Program-made: the position numbers and the translations under genes
Notes under the pieces: model-generated
Databases searched by the model: none
Told to the model about the DNA's origin: nothing
Seen by the model: the letters and a program-made list of their open reading frames with translations, nothing else
Part shown: positions 36,405 to 44,431 of the stretch, in pieces
Layout: each line of letters begins with the position of its first letter
How positions within the stretch are numbered: the stretch's first letter is position 1
Assembly: GCA_022842185.1 (NCBI GenBank)
Contig: JALHQB010000025.1
Coordinates: 1-59,558, forward strand
DNA length: 59,558 bases
Direction: 5' to 3'
From: Acetobacteraceae bacterium
GTDB lineage: Bacteria > Pseudomonadota > Alphaproteobacteria > Acetobacterales > Acetobacteraceae

Positions 36405-37927
36405 AAATCCGCGCGCAGATCGCCATGGTGCTCAACCTCGACAAGTGCATCGGCTGCCACACCTGCTCGGTCACCTGCAAGAACGTGTGGACCAACCGCG
36501 AGGGCATGGAATACGCCTGGTTCAACAACGTCGAGACCAAGCCCGGCATTGGCTACCCGAAGGACTGGGAAAACCAGGACAGATGGAAGGGTGGCTGGAA
36601 GCGCCTTCGCAGCGGCAAGATCCAGCCGCGCATCGGCGGCAAGTGGCGCGTGCTGGCGAACATCTTCGCCAACCCGAACATGCCGGAGATCGACGACTAC
36701 TACGAACCCTTCACCTTCGACTACGAGCACCTGCAGAAGGCGCCGGAGTCGGAGGCCTTCCCCACCGCCCGCCCGCGTTCTCTCATCACCGGCGAGCGCA
36801 TGGAGAAAATTGAGTGGGGGCCGAACTGGGAGGAGATCCTGGGCGGCGAATTCGCCAAACGTTCGAAGGATTCGAACTTCGAGGGCATCCAGAAGGAGAT
36901 GTACGGGCAGTTCGAAAACACCTTCATGATGTATCTGCCGCGGCTGTGCGAACACTGCCTCAACCCGGCTTGTGCGGCCGCCTGCCCCTCCGGCGCGATC
37001 TACAAGCGCGAGGAGGACGGCATCGTCCTGATCGACCAGGACAAGTGTCGCGGCTGGCGCATGTGCGTCTCGGGCTGCCCCTACAAGAAAATCTACTTCA
37101 ACTGGTCCTCGGGCAAATCTGAGAAGTGCATCTTCTGTTACCCGCGTATCGAGGCCGGTCAGCCCACCGTGTGCTCCGAGACCTGCGTTGGGCGCATCCG
37201 CTACCTGGGCGTGGTGCTCTACGACGCCGACCGGATCGAGGCGGCAGCCAGCGTTCCGGACGAGAAGGATCTCTACCACTCGCAGATGGATATCTTCTGC
37301 GACCCGAACGACCCGGCGGTGATCGCCCAGGCGCGCGCGGATGGGATCAGCGACTCTTGGCTGGAAGCCGCGCGCCATTCGCCGGTCTGGAAGATGGCGA
37401 TGGAGTGGAAGGTCGCCTTCCCATTGCACCCCGAATACCGCACGCTGCCGATGGTCTGGTACGTGCCGCCGCTCTCGCCGATCACCGCCGCCGCGGAAGC
37501 CGGCAAGATGGGCATCGATGGTGGGATGCCGGATGTGCGCTCGCTGCGCATTCCTCTGAAGTACCTGGCCAACCTGCTGACGGCGGGCGATGAGGCGCCG
37601 GTGGCGAGCGGTCTGGAACGCATGCTCGCCATGCGCGCCTATATGCGGGCCAAGACCGTCGATGGCGTCATTGACGAGACGATCCCCCAGCGGGTCGGCA
37701 TGACGGCGGCGCAGATCGAAGAGATGTACCACATCATGGCGATCGCGAATTACGAAGACCGCTTCGTGATCCCCACCGCGCATCGCGAGGTCACGGAGGA
37801 CGCGTATGAGATGCGCGGTCATTGCGGCTTCTCCTTCGGCGATGGCTGCGCACCGAGCGAGCAGTCGGGTAATTTGTTCGGCGGCATCAAACTGAAGAAC
37901 GAGAAGCCGAAGATGGGGGTGCTGTGA
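36401..37927 (+). CDS. narH: Respiratory nitrate reductase beta subunit
   Basis: A 508-residue Fe-S subunit that carries electrons from NarI haems to NarG. Cysteine clusters: CIGCHTCSVTC, CEHCLNPACAAACP, CRGWRMCVSGCP and CIFCYPRIEAGQPTVCSETCVG. The Trp in CRGWRMC replaces a cluster Cys and marks the [3Fe-4S] centre. Start ATG overlaps the narG stop (ATGA), and its own TGA overlaps the narJ ATG. Confidence 0.98.
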   Translation: MKIRAQIAMVLNLDKCIGCHTCSVTCKNVWTNREGMEYAWFNNVETKPGIGYPKDWENQDRWKGGWKRLRSGKIQPRIGGKWRVLANIFANPNMPEIDDYYEPFTFDYEHLQKAPESEAFPTARPRSLITGERMEKIEWGPNWEEILGGEFAKRSKDSNFEGIQKEMYGQFENTFMMYLPRLCEHCLNPACAAACPSGAIYKREEDGIVLIDQDKCRGWRMCVSGCPYKKIYFNWSSGKSEKCIFCYPRIEAGQPTVCSETCVGRIRYLGVVLYDADRIEAAASVPDEKDLYHSQMDIFCDPNDPAVIAQARADGISDSWLEAARHSPVWKMAMEWKVAFPLHPEYRTLPMVWYVPPLSPITAAAEAGKMGIDGGMPDVRSLRIPLKYLANLLTAGDEAPVASGLERMLAMRAYMRAKTVDGVIDETIPQRVGMTAAQIEEMYHIMAIANYEDRFVIPTAHREVTEDAYEMRGHCGFSFGDGCAPSEQSGNLFGGIKLKNEKPKMGVL

Positions 37928-38673
37928 TGCGCACGCTCAAGGTTCTCTCGGCCCTGCTGACCTACCCCACACCCGAACTCGTCGCCGCCGGCGCGGAGCT
38001 CCGCACCGTGCTGAACCGGGAGGCCGTGCTGCCCAGGCGTGAGCGGGCTGCGGTGGACGCTTTGATCGCCGATCTCGCCGCCCATGACCTGTACGACGCG
38101 CAGGAGCGCTACATCCTACTGTTTGACCGCACGCGCTCGCTCTCGTTGCATCTGTTCGAGCATGTGCACGGCGAAAGCCGTGACCGCGGCCAGGCGATGG
38201 TCGACCTCATCAAGGTGTATGAGGATGGCGGCTTCACGCCGACCACGGCGGAACTGCCGGATTTCCTGCCGCTGTTCCTGGAATATGCGGCCACCCGCTC
38301 GCCGGCCGAGGCCATCGAGCTGATTGGCCAGCCCGGCCATGTCTTCGCGGCACTGCGGGAGCGCCTGGCCAAGCGGTCGTCACCCTACGAAGCCATATTC
38401 GGCGCGCTGACCGCGCTGTCGCGGACGAAGCTCGATGCGGCGGCGCTTGCGGCGTTGCGCGCAGAGCCCGATCCGGAGCCGGATGATCTCGAAGCGCTGG
38501 ATGCCGCCTGGGAGGAGGAGGAAGTGACCTTCGGCCCTGGTTCAGCGGCTGCGGCCTGCGGTACCGATACGCTGGCTGCCAAGCTCCGCCAGGCGGGCCG
38601 TCCAGCGCCCGGGTTGGAGCCACCTCCCGGCCAACGGCCGCGCACCATCGTCACCCATCGGACCGCCGGTTGA
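37927..38673 (+). CDS. narJ: Nitrate reductase assembly chaperone
   Basis: A 248-residue cytoplasmic chaperone of the TorD/NarJ family, needed for molybdenum cofactor and Fe-S insertion into NarG. Helical bundle with family sequence LSALLTYPTPEL at the start, YILLFDRTRSLSLHLFEHVHGESRDRGQAMVDL-type core and LPDFLPLFLEY. The C-terminal 40 residues are Pro/Gly-rich and variable. ATG at 37927 overlaps the narH stop by one base. Confidence 0.95.
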   Translation: MRTLKVLSALLTYPTPELVAAGAELRTVLNREAVLPRRERAAVDALIADLAAHDLYDAQERYILLFDRTRSLSLHLFEHVHGESRDRGQAMVDLIKVYEDGGFTPTTAELPDFLPLFLEYAATRSPAEAIELIGQPGHVFAALRERLAKRSSPYEAIFGALTALSRTKLDAAALAALRAEPDPEPDDLEALDAAWEEEEVTFGPGSAAAACGTDTLAAKLRQAGRPAPGLEPPPGQRPRTIVTHRTAG

Positions 38674-38685
38674 GGAGCAGACATC

Positions 38686-39417
38686 ATGCGCGACGCCATC
38701 TTCCACATCCTGTTTGTCTGGTATCCCTATGTGGCGCTGACGGCCTTCCTGCTGGGCAGCCTGATCCGGTTCGACCGCGAGCAGTACAGCTGGCGCGCAA
38801 GCTCCAGCCAGATGCTGCGCAAGCGCCAGCTCACCTGGGGTTCCAACCTCTTCCATGTCGGCATCCTATTCCTGTTTCTCGGCCATGCGGCGGGGCTGCT
38901 GACCCCGAAGTTCATCTACACGCTGTTCATCACGGTCGAGCAGAAGCAGCTCATCGCCGTCATCGCCGGGGGGATCGCGGGCGTCATCTGCTTCATCGGC
39001 CTGTCGCTGCTGCTGCACCGCCGGCTGTATGATGCGCGAATCCGCGTCACCTCCACCTACATGGATCTTGCGGTGCTGATCATTCTTTGGGTGCAGCTCT
39101 CGCTGGGCCTGATCACGCTGCCCTTCTCGCTCGCGCATGCCGACGGGTCGGTCATGCTGATCCTGGCGCATTGGGCGCAGGGCATCCTGACGCTGCAGCC
39201 CGTGGATGCGAAGACGTTGCAGGGGCTGGCATTCCCCTACCTCGCGCACCTCGTGCTGGGCATGACGATCTTCCTGGTCTTCCCCTTCTCACGTCTGGTG
39301 CATGTGTGGTCGGCGCCGGTCTGGTATCTCGGCAGGCGTGGCTACCAGGTGGTGCGTAGCCGCCGGCCGTTGGGCGCGCCGGGCGTGAAGCCGACGCCCC
39401 CGCAGGCGGCGGAGTGA
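38686..39417 (+). CDS. narI: Respiratory nitrate reductase gamma subunit (cytochrome b)
   Basis: A 243-residue membrane subunit with five transmembrane helices that oxidises quinol and holds two b haems. Family sequence FVWYPYVALTAFLLGSLIRF and the haem His in LFHVGILFLFLGHAAG and YLAHLVLGMTIFLVFPFSRLVH are visible. It anchors NarGH to the membrane. 12 bp after narJ and 5 bp before the parvulin gene. Confidence 0.96.
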   Translation: MRDAIFHILFVWYPYVALTAFLLGSLIRFDREQYSWRASSSQMLRKRQLTWGSNLFHVGILFLFLGHAAGLLTPKFIYTLFITVEQKQLIAVIAGGIAGVICFIGLSLLLHRRLYDARIRVTSTYMDLAVLIILWVQLSLGLITLPFSLAHADGSVMLILAHWAQGILTLQPVDAKTLQGLAFPYLAHLVLGMTIFLVFPFSRLVHVWSAPVWYLGRRGYQVVRSRRPLGAPGVKPTPPQAAE

Positions 39418-39422
39418 GCACG

Positions 39423-40247
39423 ATGAGCGCCACCTCCGCCTGCGCCGCAAAGCCGGCGCTGCCCGCGAGCCGCAAGACGATCAGCGTGAACGGCGTGGCG
39501 ATCTCCCGCGCTGCCATCGCACAGGAGACGCAGAATCACCCGGCGAGCAAGCCGCTCGACGCCATGAAGGCGGCCTCTGTCGCGCTGGTGGTGCGCGAGC
39601 TGCTGTTGCAGGAGGCACGTCGCCTCGCCATCCCGGTTGAACCTGCCAGCGATGGCGAGGGCCGTCGTGAGACAGAGGAGGAAGCGCTGGTCCGAGGCCT
39701 GATCGAGCGCGAGGTCCGGACGCCCGAGGCTGATGAGGCCGCCTGCCGACGCTTCCATGATCAGAACCGTCGCCGCTTCCGCACGCCGGATATCTATGAA
39801 GCGCGGCACATCCTGCTGCCCGCGAACCTGCCCGAGAGCCCGGCCCTCGCGGCGGCGATCCTGGCGCGGCTGGCACTCGAACCGGGCGAATTCGCGGCGC
39901 TCGCAATTGCTCATTCTGCCTGTCCATCGGGCAAGACCGCCGGCAATCTCGGCCAGATCGGGCCAGGGCAAACGGTGCCCGAATTCGAGGAAGTCTTGGC
40001 GCGCATCAGCGTCGGATCCATCCATCCGGAGCCCGTGGAGACGCGCTATGGGCTGCACATCGTGGCGCTCGACCGTCGCATCGAAGGGCGCGACCTGCCC
40101 TTCGACATGGTGCAGGGGCGGATCGCCGAATGGATGGGAGAGAAGGTCCGTCGTGCTGCGATCCGGCAGTATGTCTCGATCCTCGCCGGCCGAGCCGACA
40201 TCCAGGGCATCGACCTGGACGCTTCAACCTCGCCACTGGTTCAGTGA
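39423..40247 (+). CDS. Parvulin-type peptidyl-prolyl isomerase of the nar operon
   Basis: A 274-residue protein with an N-terminal helical part and a C-terminal PpiC/rotamase domain (EARHILLPANLPESPALAAAILARL ... NLGQIGPGQTVPEFEEVLARI ... VETRYGLHIVALDRRIEG). There is no signal peptide, so it acts in the cytoplasm. A PpiC-type gene directly after narI is also found in Pseudomonas aeruginosa, where it is thought to help nitrate reductase folding. It resembles NifM as well. Starts 5 bp after narI. Confidence 0.88.
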   Translation: MSATSACAAKPALPASRKTISVNGVAISRAAIAQETQNHPASKPLDAMKAASVALVVRELLLQEARRLAIPVEPASDGEGRRETEEEALVRGLIEREVRTPEADEAACRRFHDQNRRRFRTPDIYEARHILLPANLPESPALAAAILARLALEPGEFAALAIAHSACPSGKTAGNLGQIGPGQTVPEFEEVLARISVGSIHPEPVETRYGLHIVALDRRIEGRDLPFDMVQGRIAEWMGEKVRRAAIRQYVSILAGRADIQGIDLDASTSPLVQ

Positions 40248-40256
40248 GGTGATGCC

Positions 40257-40598
40257 ATGCTGCTCGGCACCATCCTGAAACGCCTAGGCAATGAGGCCGA
40301 CGCGGCCGAAGCTCTCGAAGCCATGGGTGACATCATCCTCCTCACCGAGGTTCAGGCCATGGGGGAACTCCATGAGGAAAGCCCGGCCGATTACGTCTGC
40401 GGCGCCACCAGGCGGTTTGCCGCGGACGCATCGAGCGAGGACTGGCTGGCACTGATGACGGCGATCGAGCGCAGTGACGATCCGGCACGCACCACGTTGG
40501 ATCGAATGCTTCGCTGGTCGCTGGCGCGCGATAAAGCGGGACCTGTCGCGACCGGTTGCGGCTGTGGCAAGGGCGGGCCGGGTGATGCCCTGGGATGA
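40257..40598 (+). CDS. Unknown small protein of the nar operon, Cys-rich tail
   Basis: A 113-residue, mostly helical, acidic protein (LKRLGNEADAAEALEAMGDIILLTEVQAM). It has one internal Cys (YVCGATRRF) and a C-terminal tail with two further cysteines in GCGCGKGG, a possible metal-binding site. No family recognised. It lies 9 bp after the parvulin gene and overlaps the hemerythrin-like gene by 14 bp, so it belongs to the nar transcript and probably helps maturation or metal handling (inference). Confidence 0.72.
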   Translation: MLLGTILKRLGNEADAAEALEAMGDIILLTEVQAMGELHEESPADYVCGATRRFAADASSEDWLALMTAIERSDDPARTTLDRMLRWSLARDKAGPVATGCGCGKGGPGDALG

Positions 40599-41124
40599 TA
40601 TGGCGCCACCACCCTTCGCCATGCTGGATGATCCGCTGGCCTATATCCTTGCGGCCCATCTGCGACAGCGTGCCGTCTGCGCGGTGCTTCGCCGCTTCGC
40701 GACGGAGCAGTCGGCGGGCCGTACCGAAGCCGACAGGTTAACCGCCTATCTGACCGGCGATCTGCGCCTGCATCACGAGGATGAGGATCTCGACCTGTAC
40801 CCGGTGCTCCGACGCCGGGCGTTGCCCGCGGATGGGCTGGGCGTCACGCTGGCGCGGCTCGGGGAGGAACATCGCCACGGTGCGGCAATGGCCGACATGA
40901 TCGTGGAGATTCTGTCCGCAAAGCCAGCCGATGCCACGGTGAACATCGAAGTCGCGGCGGGAGAGGCGATGCAAGCCTATGCCGCAAGCGAAATGCGGCA
41001 CTTGGCGCTTGAGAATGGCGTGGTGCTGGCACTGGCACGCATTCGCCTGACGCGGCCAGACCTGAAGGCGATCAGTCGCGGCATGAAGCAGAGGCGCGGA
41101 GTGGTGACGCATGATCAGCCTTGA
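40585..41124 (+). CDS. Hemerythrin-like domain protein
   Basis: A 179-residue four-helix protein with hemerythrin-type HHE motifs: an N-terminal His (AAHLRQRAV), LRLHHEDEDLDLYPVLRRR and GEEHRHGAAM, plus a late SEMRHLALEN. Such di-iron proteins bind O2 or NO, or repair Fe-S clusters. The setting in a nitrate respiration operon, which generates NO, favours a protective or sensing role (inference). ATG 40585 is preceded in frame by GTG 40582. It overlaps both neighbours. Confidence 0.82.
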   Translation: MPWDDMAPPPFAMLDDPLAYILAAHLRQRAVCAVLRRFATEQSAGRTEADRLTAYLTGDLRLHHEDEDLDLYPVLRRRALPADGLGVTLARLGEEHRHGAAMADMIVEILSAKPADATVNIEVAAGEAMQAYAASEMRHLALENGVVLALARIRLTRPDLKAISRGMKQRRGVVTHDQP

Positions 41125-41872
41125 TCATCTCTTTGACCGCAACGTCGCCTGGGCGAACAGCAAGACGGAGCAGGACCCCACCTTCTTCCGGCGGCTCTCG
41201 GAGCAGCAGGCGCCCAAGTATCTTTGGATCGGCTGCTCGGATAGCCGCATCACCGCGAATGACGTGTTGGGTCTCGATCCGGGTGAGGTCTTCGTGCACC
41301 GGAACATCGCCAACATCGTCCATACCAGCGACATGAACATCCTCGCGGTCCTGGAGTATGCCATCGATGTCCTGCAGGTGCAGCACATCATCGTCTCTGG
41401 CCATTATGGCTGCGGCGGCGTGCAGCGCGCGATGTCGGAGGAGCGCGGCGCGCTGGTAGACCACTGGCTGCAACCGCTTTCGATGTTCTATCGCAAGCAT
41501 CGCGGATTGTTCGACGAGATGGGCGACGCGGAGCGCCAACTCAATCGGCTTTGCGAACTCAATGTTGAAATGCAGATCAGGCGTGTTGCGGCGACGCCGA
41601 TCGTCGAGGGCGCGTGGGCGCGCGGCGTCGATCTGCACCTGCATGGCTGGATCTATGGCATGCATGACGGGTTGCTGCGCGACCTTGGCGCGACGGTCGC
41701 GACCATTGCGGAGCGGGATGCGCTGCCGTCGATTGATCAGCGTGTCACGGTGCGAACAGAACCCCTCAGTCCGCGGCGCCGCCATGCCCTGGCAGCCTTC
41801 TCAGCCATTGGGCTGGAGGAGACGGCGGCACAACCCTGCTGCATGACTTCCTTGGAGAATATTCCGCGATGA
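41111..41872 (+). CDS. Beta-class carbonic anhydrase
   Basis: A 253-residue zinc enzyme interconverting CO2 and bicarbonate. Zinc and catalytic residues are present: Cys42, Asp44 and Arg46 in GCSDSR, His98 and Cys101 in SGHYGCGG. It is close to E. coli Can in its first 210 residues, but has a C-terminal tail of about 35 residues with a CC pair (TAAQPCCMTSL). Overlaps the hemerythrin-like gene by 14 bp and DUF2478 by 4 bp, so it is co-translated with the nar operon tail, an unusual place for this enzyme. Confidence 0.93.
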   Translation: MISLDHLFDRNVAWANSKTEQDPTFFRRLSEQQAPKYLWIGCSDSRITANDVLGLDPGEVFVHRNIANIVHTSDMNILAVLEYAIDVLQVQHIIVSGHYGCGGVQRAMSEERGALVDHWLQPLSMFYRKHRGLFDEMGDAERQLNRLCELNVEMQIRRVAATPIVEGAWARGVDLHLHGWIYGMHDGLLRDLGATVATIAERDALPSIDQRVTVRTEPLSPRRRHALAAFSAIGLEETAAQPCCMTSLENIPR

Positions 41873-42432
41873 CCAACGATGCTCCCCTCATCACGGCGTT
41901 GATTTATGCCGACAGCGCTCTGGCGGATCAGGCCCTGCGCCGCATTGTCCGACAATTCGAAGCCGCCGGGCGCCGACTTGCGGGCGTCGTTCAACGCGAT
42001 ACACCGCGGGCCGGCCGGACCGGCTGTGACATGACGCTGGAAGAACTCTCGACCGGCACCTCCATCGAAATCTCGCACGATCGCGGGCCGCAGGCGCGCG
42101 GCTGTCGTCTCGACCTGGGTGAGATGGCGCGGGCAATACAACTCGCATCAATGGCGCTTCGGGCGTCACCCGACCTGTTGGTCCTGAACAAATTCGGCAA
42201 GACGGAAGTCGAGGGCGGCGGCTTTCGCGCGCTGATCGCGGAGGCCATCGACCGCGGCGTGCCCGTGCTCATCGCCGTGCCCTATCGCAACATCGATCCC
42301 TGGCGGGCCTTCGTTGGCGACCTGGCGCGTGAGATTCACCTCACCAGCGCGGAAAACGAGCTGGCATTGGACCATCTTTGTCCCGCGGGAGCGGTGCCTG
42401 AGCCGCTCCAACCCGGGACGGGCCGCGCGTGA
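41869..42432 (+). CDS. DUF2478-family protein (molybdenum-linked)
   Basis: A 187-residue protein of the DUF2478 family, seen from the opening ALIYADSALADQALRRIV, the QRDTPRAGRTGCDMTLEELSTG block and LLVLNKFGKTEVEGGGFRALIAEA. The family is predicted to be NTPase-like and is usually found with molybdate transport or molybdoenzyme genes; mechanism unknown. Placed between carbonic anhydrase and a MogA-type gene, with 4-bp overlaps on both sides, it probably serves cofactor supply for NarG. Confidence 0.82.
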   Translation: MTNDAPLITALIYADSALADQALRRIVRQFEAAGRRLAGVVQRDTPRAGRTGCDMTLEELSTGTSIEISHDRGPQARGCRLDLGEMARAIQLASMALRASPDLLVLNKFGKTEVEGGGFRALIAEAIDRGVPVLIAVPYRNIDPWRAFVGDLAREIHLTSAENELALDHLCPAGAVPEPLQPGTGRA

Positions 42433-42989
42433 TATCGGGCGAGCCAGAGCATGCCGGCGCTGCGGTCCGGATTGGCGTGGTCACTGTCTCCGACCGCGCC
42501 TTTCGAGGCATCTACGCAGACCAGGGCGGACCGGGCATCGAGGCGGCACTCACGCGCATCATGGCCTCCCCCTGGCAGGCGGTGCGGCGCCTGGTGCCGG
42601 ACGAAGGTCCGGCCATCGAGGCTGCGCTGCGCGCGTTGGCGGATGTCGAGGCCTGCCCGCTGATCGTCACCACCGGCGGCACGGGCCCGTCGCCACGCGA
42701 TGTGACGCCGGAAGCGACGGAGGCGGTCTGCGACCGTGTGCTGCCTGGCTTCGGCGAATTGATGCGCGCCGTCTCGTTGCACGCCGTGCCGACGGCGATC
42801 CTCTCCCGCCAACTGGCCGGCACGCGTGGGCGAAGCCTGATCGTCAACCTCCCGGGCAAGCCCTCGGCCATCGCCGAATGCCTGGCAGCGGTCTTTCCGG
42901 CAATCCCGTATTGCATTGACCTGATCGGCGGACCGCGGATCGAGACGGACCCTGCCGTCTGCGTCGCCTTTCGGCCCAAGGGGGCATGA
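42429..42989 (+). CDS. mogA: Molybdopterin adenylyltransferase (MogA/MoaB type)
   Basis: A 186-residue protein that activates molybdopterin with AMP before metal insertion. The signature VTTGGTGPSPRDVTPEAT is intact, with VVTVSDRAFRGIYADQGGPG at the start and the NLPGKPSAIAECL block near the end. GTG 42429 overlaps the DUF2478 stop as GTGA. It fits its neighbours as a dedicated cofactor gene for nitrate reductase. Confidence 0.93.
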   Translation: MISGEPEHAGAAVRIGVVTVSDRAFRGIYADQGGPGIEAALTRIMASPWQAVRRLVPDEGPAIEAALRALADVEACPLIVTTGGTGPSPRDVTPEATEAVCDRVLPGFGELMRAVSLHAVPTAILSRQLAGTRGRSLIVNLPGKPSAIAECLAAVFPAIPYCIDLIGGPRIETDPAVCVAFRPKGA

Positions 42990-44155
42990 TGGCGCTGTTC
43001 GCGCATGGCTTCCGACCCTTCTTCCTGATGGCCGCTTTGGTGGCGCCAGCCGCCATAGGCGTCTGGGTATTGACGCTGGCGGGCCTTGCGCTGCCGGAGA
43101 GTCCGCTGCCACCAATGCGCTGGCATGCGCATGAAGCGCTGGGTGGATTCGTCGCCGCGGCCATGATCGGCTTCTTGATGACGGCGATCCCCAACTGGAC
43201 AGGGCGGCGCGGATACGCCGGCGCGCCGTTGGTCGCCCTGGCGTCGCTGTTTCTCATGGCGCGCTTCGCGATGTTGCCGGGCTCGCCGGTGCCGATCGGG
43301 ATTGCGGCGGTGGTCGCCCTCGCGCCCTTGCCGGCGACGTTGTTGCTGGTTTTGCCGGCGCTGCTGAAGGCCAAGGCGGCGAGGCTGTTCGGCCCGCCCG
43401 CGCTGGTGCTGGTGTTCTGGTCCGGGCAGGTGATGATGCTGGCCGAGGAAGCCGGCTGGTGGACCTCGCCGGGCTGGGCGGTCGGGCAATTGCTGATGGC
43501 GGACATGGCGCTGCTGCTGGTCGTCCTGATCGGCGGTCGGATCGTGCCGTCCTTCACGCTGAACGCATTGCGCAAGACAGCGCGGCCGGCAGAAGCCCAG
43601 CCACTGCCCGGTGTGGATCGCGCTGCGATCCTTGCCGTGGCGGCTGTGGCGGTGGTGGATCTGGCTGCACCTGGGAGCGTTCTGGCCGGGCTGGTGGCCG
43701 CCATCGCAGCGGCGCTGGTGGCGCTGCGCCTGTCACGCTGGTACGGGCTGCGCACGCTGTGTTGGCCGATCCTGTGGGTCCTGCATCTGGCATATGCGCT
43801 GATCCCGATGGCGCTCGTCGTGAAGGCCGTCTCACTTCTGGCCGGGGCGCCGTGGGCGTCGGCCTGGCTGCATCTGCAAATGGCAGGAGCGGTATCGCTA
43901 ATGATCGTCGCGGTCATGACACGCGCAACGCTCGGACATACCGGGCACGCCCTGATGGCGGCGCCGGCGGCGGTTACCGCGTATGTGCTGCTGCTGGCCG
44001 CAGCGCTGATGCGCGTCTTCAGTAACCTCGCGGGGGCGCATGCGTTGGCAGTGCTGATGGTCGCCGCACTGTGCTGGGTGATGGCCTTCTTGCTCGTCCT
44101 TTGGGTTTATGCGCCGATGCTCCTCGGCCCGCGCGCGGATGGAAAGCCGGGTTGA
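42986..44155 (+). CDS. nnrS: NnrS family haem-copper membrane protein
   Basis: A 389-residue protein with about 12 hydrophobic helices. The opening FAHGFRPFFLMAALVAP and MRWHAHEALGGFVAAAMIGFLMTAIPNWTGR are NnrS hallmarks, including the conserved histidines. NnrS proteins are induced by nitrate/NO regulators and protect cells during NO stress. ATG 42986 overlaps the mogA stop. It is the last gene of the continuous nar transcript, about 250 bp before the exporter cassette. Confidence 0.93.
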   Translation: MMALFAHGFRPFFLMAALVAPAAIGVWVLTLAGLALPESPLPPMRWHAHEALGGFVAAAMIGFLMTAIPNWTGRRGYAGAPLVALASLFLMARFAMLPGSPVPIGIAAVVALAPLPATLLLVLPALLKAKAARLFGPPALVLVFWSGQVMMLAEEAGWWTSPGWAVGQLLMADMALLLVVLIGGRIVPSFTLNALRKTARPAEAQPLPGVDRAAILAVAAVAVVDLAAPGSVLAGLVAAIAAALVALRLSRWYGLRTLCWPILWVLHLAYALIPMALVVKAVSLLAGAPWASAWLHLQMAGAVSLMIVAVMTRATLGHTGHALMAAPAAVTAYVLLLAAALMRVFSNLAGAHALAVLMVAALCWVMAFLLVLWVYAPMLLGPRADGKPG

Positions 44156-44408
44156 TGGGTGGCCAGAGCGATCGGCGGCCGCTTTGCCCGCGTGGCCAGA
44201 CACACTGATAAGAGCCGCGAGGTCCTGCTGCGGATCGAGATGCGTGCCCATCACCGGCAGGAGCGTTGGACCGCACGGCGGGTTTGGTATCAGCGGCATG
44301 GGACCTTGACTCATGCTGAGCCTGCAAAGGCGGTTCGCCGGCAATCTGGCGAAGGCTAGGCCAACCGTAGGTTTGCGCCTGCGTGAGGGCAGGAGATGAC
44401 GAATACCA
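44156..44408 (+). other. Intergenic gap between nnrS and the exporter cassette
   Basis: 253 bp without a convincing gene. A 66-codon frame from GTG 44159 lacks a ribosome-binding site and any recognisable motif. The end of the gap carries a palindrome that covers the start codon of the next gene. Confidence 0.5.
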
Positions 44409-44431
44409 ATGGTCGAAATTTTCGACCGTTG
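44406..44431 (+). promoter_or_regulatory. Palindrome over the start codon of the HlyD-type gene
   Basis: CCAATGGTCGAAA-T-TTTCGACCGTTGG is an inverted repeat: 8-bp core arms GGTCGAAA / TTTCGACC and, beyond one mismatched pair, CAA / TTG. It contains the ATG at 44409. It could be an operator or an RNA hairpin that hides the start. Confidence 0.45.

Noticed and set aside
44159..44359. 66-codon frame after nnrS
   Set aside because: No ribosome-binding site, no recognisable motif, and basic random-looking composition.
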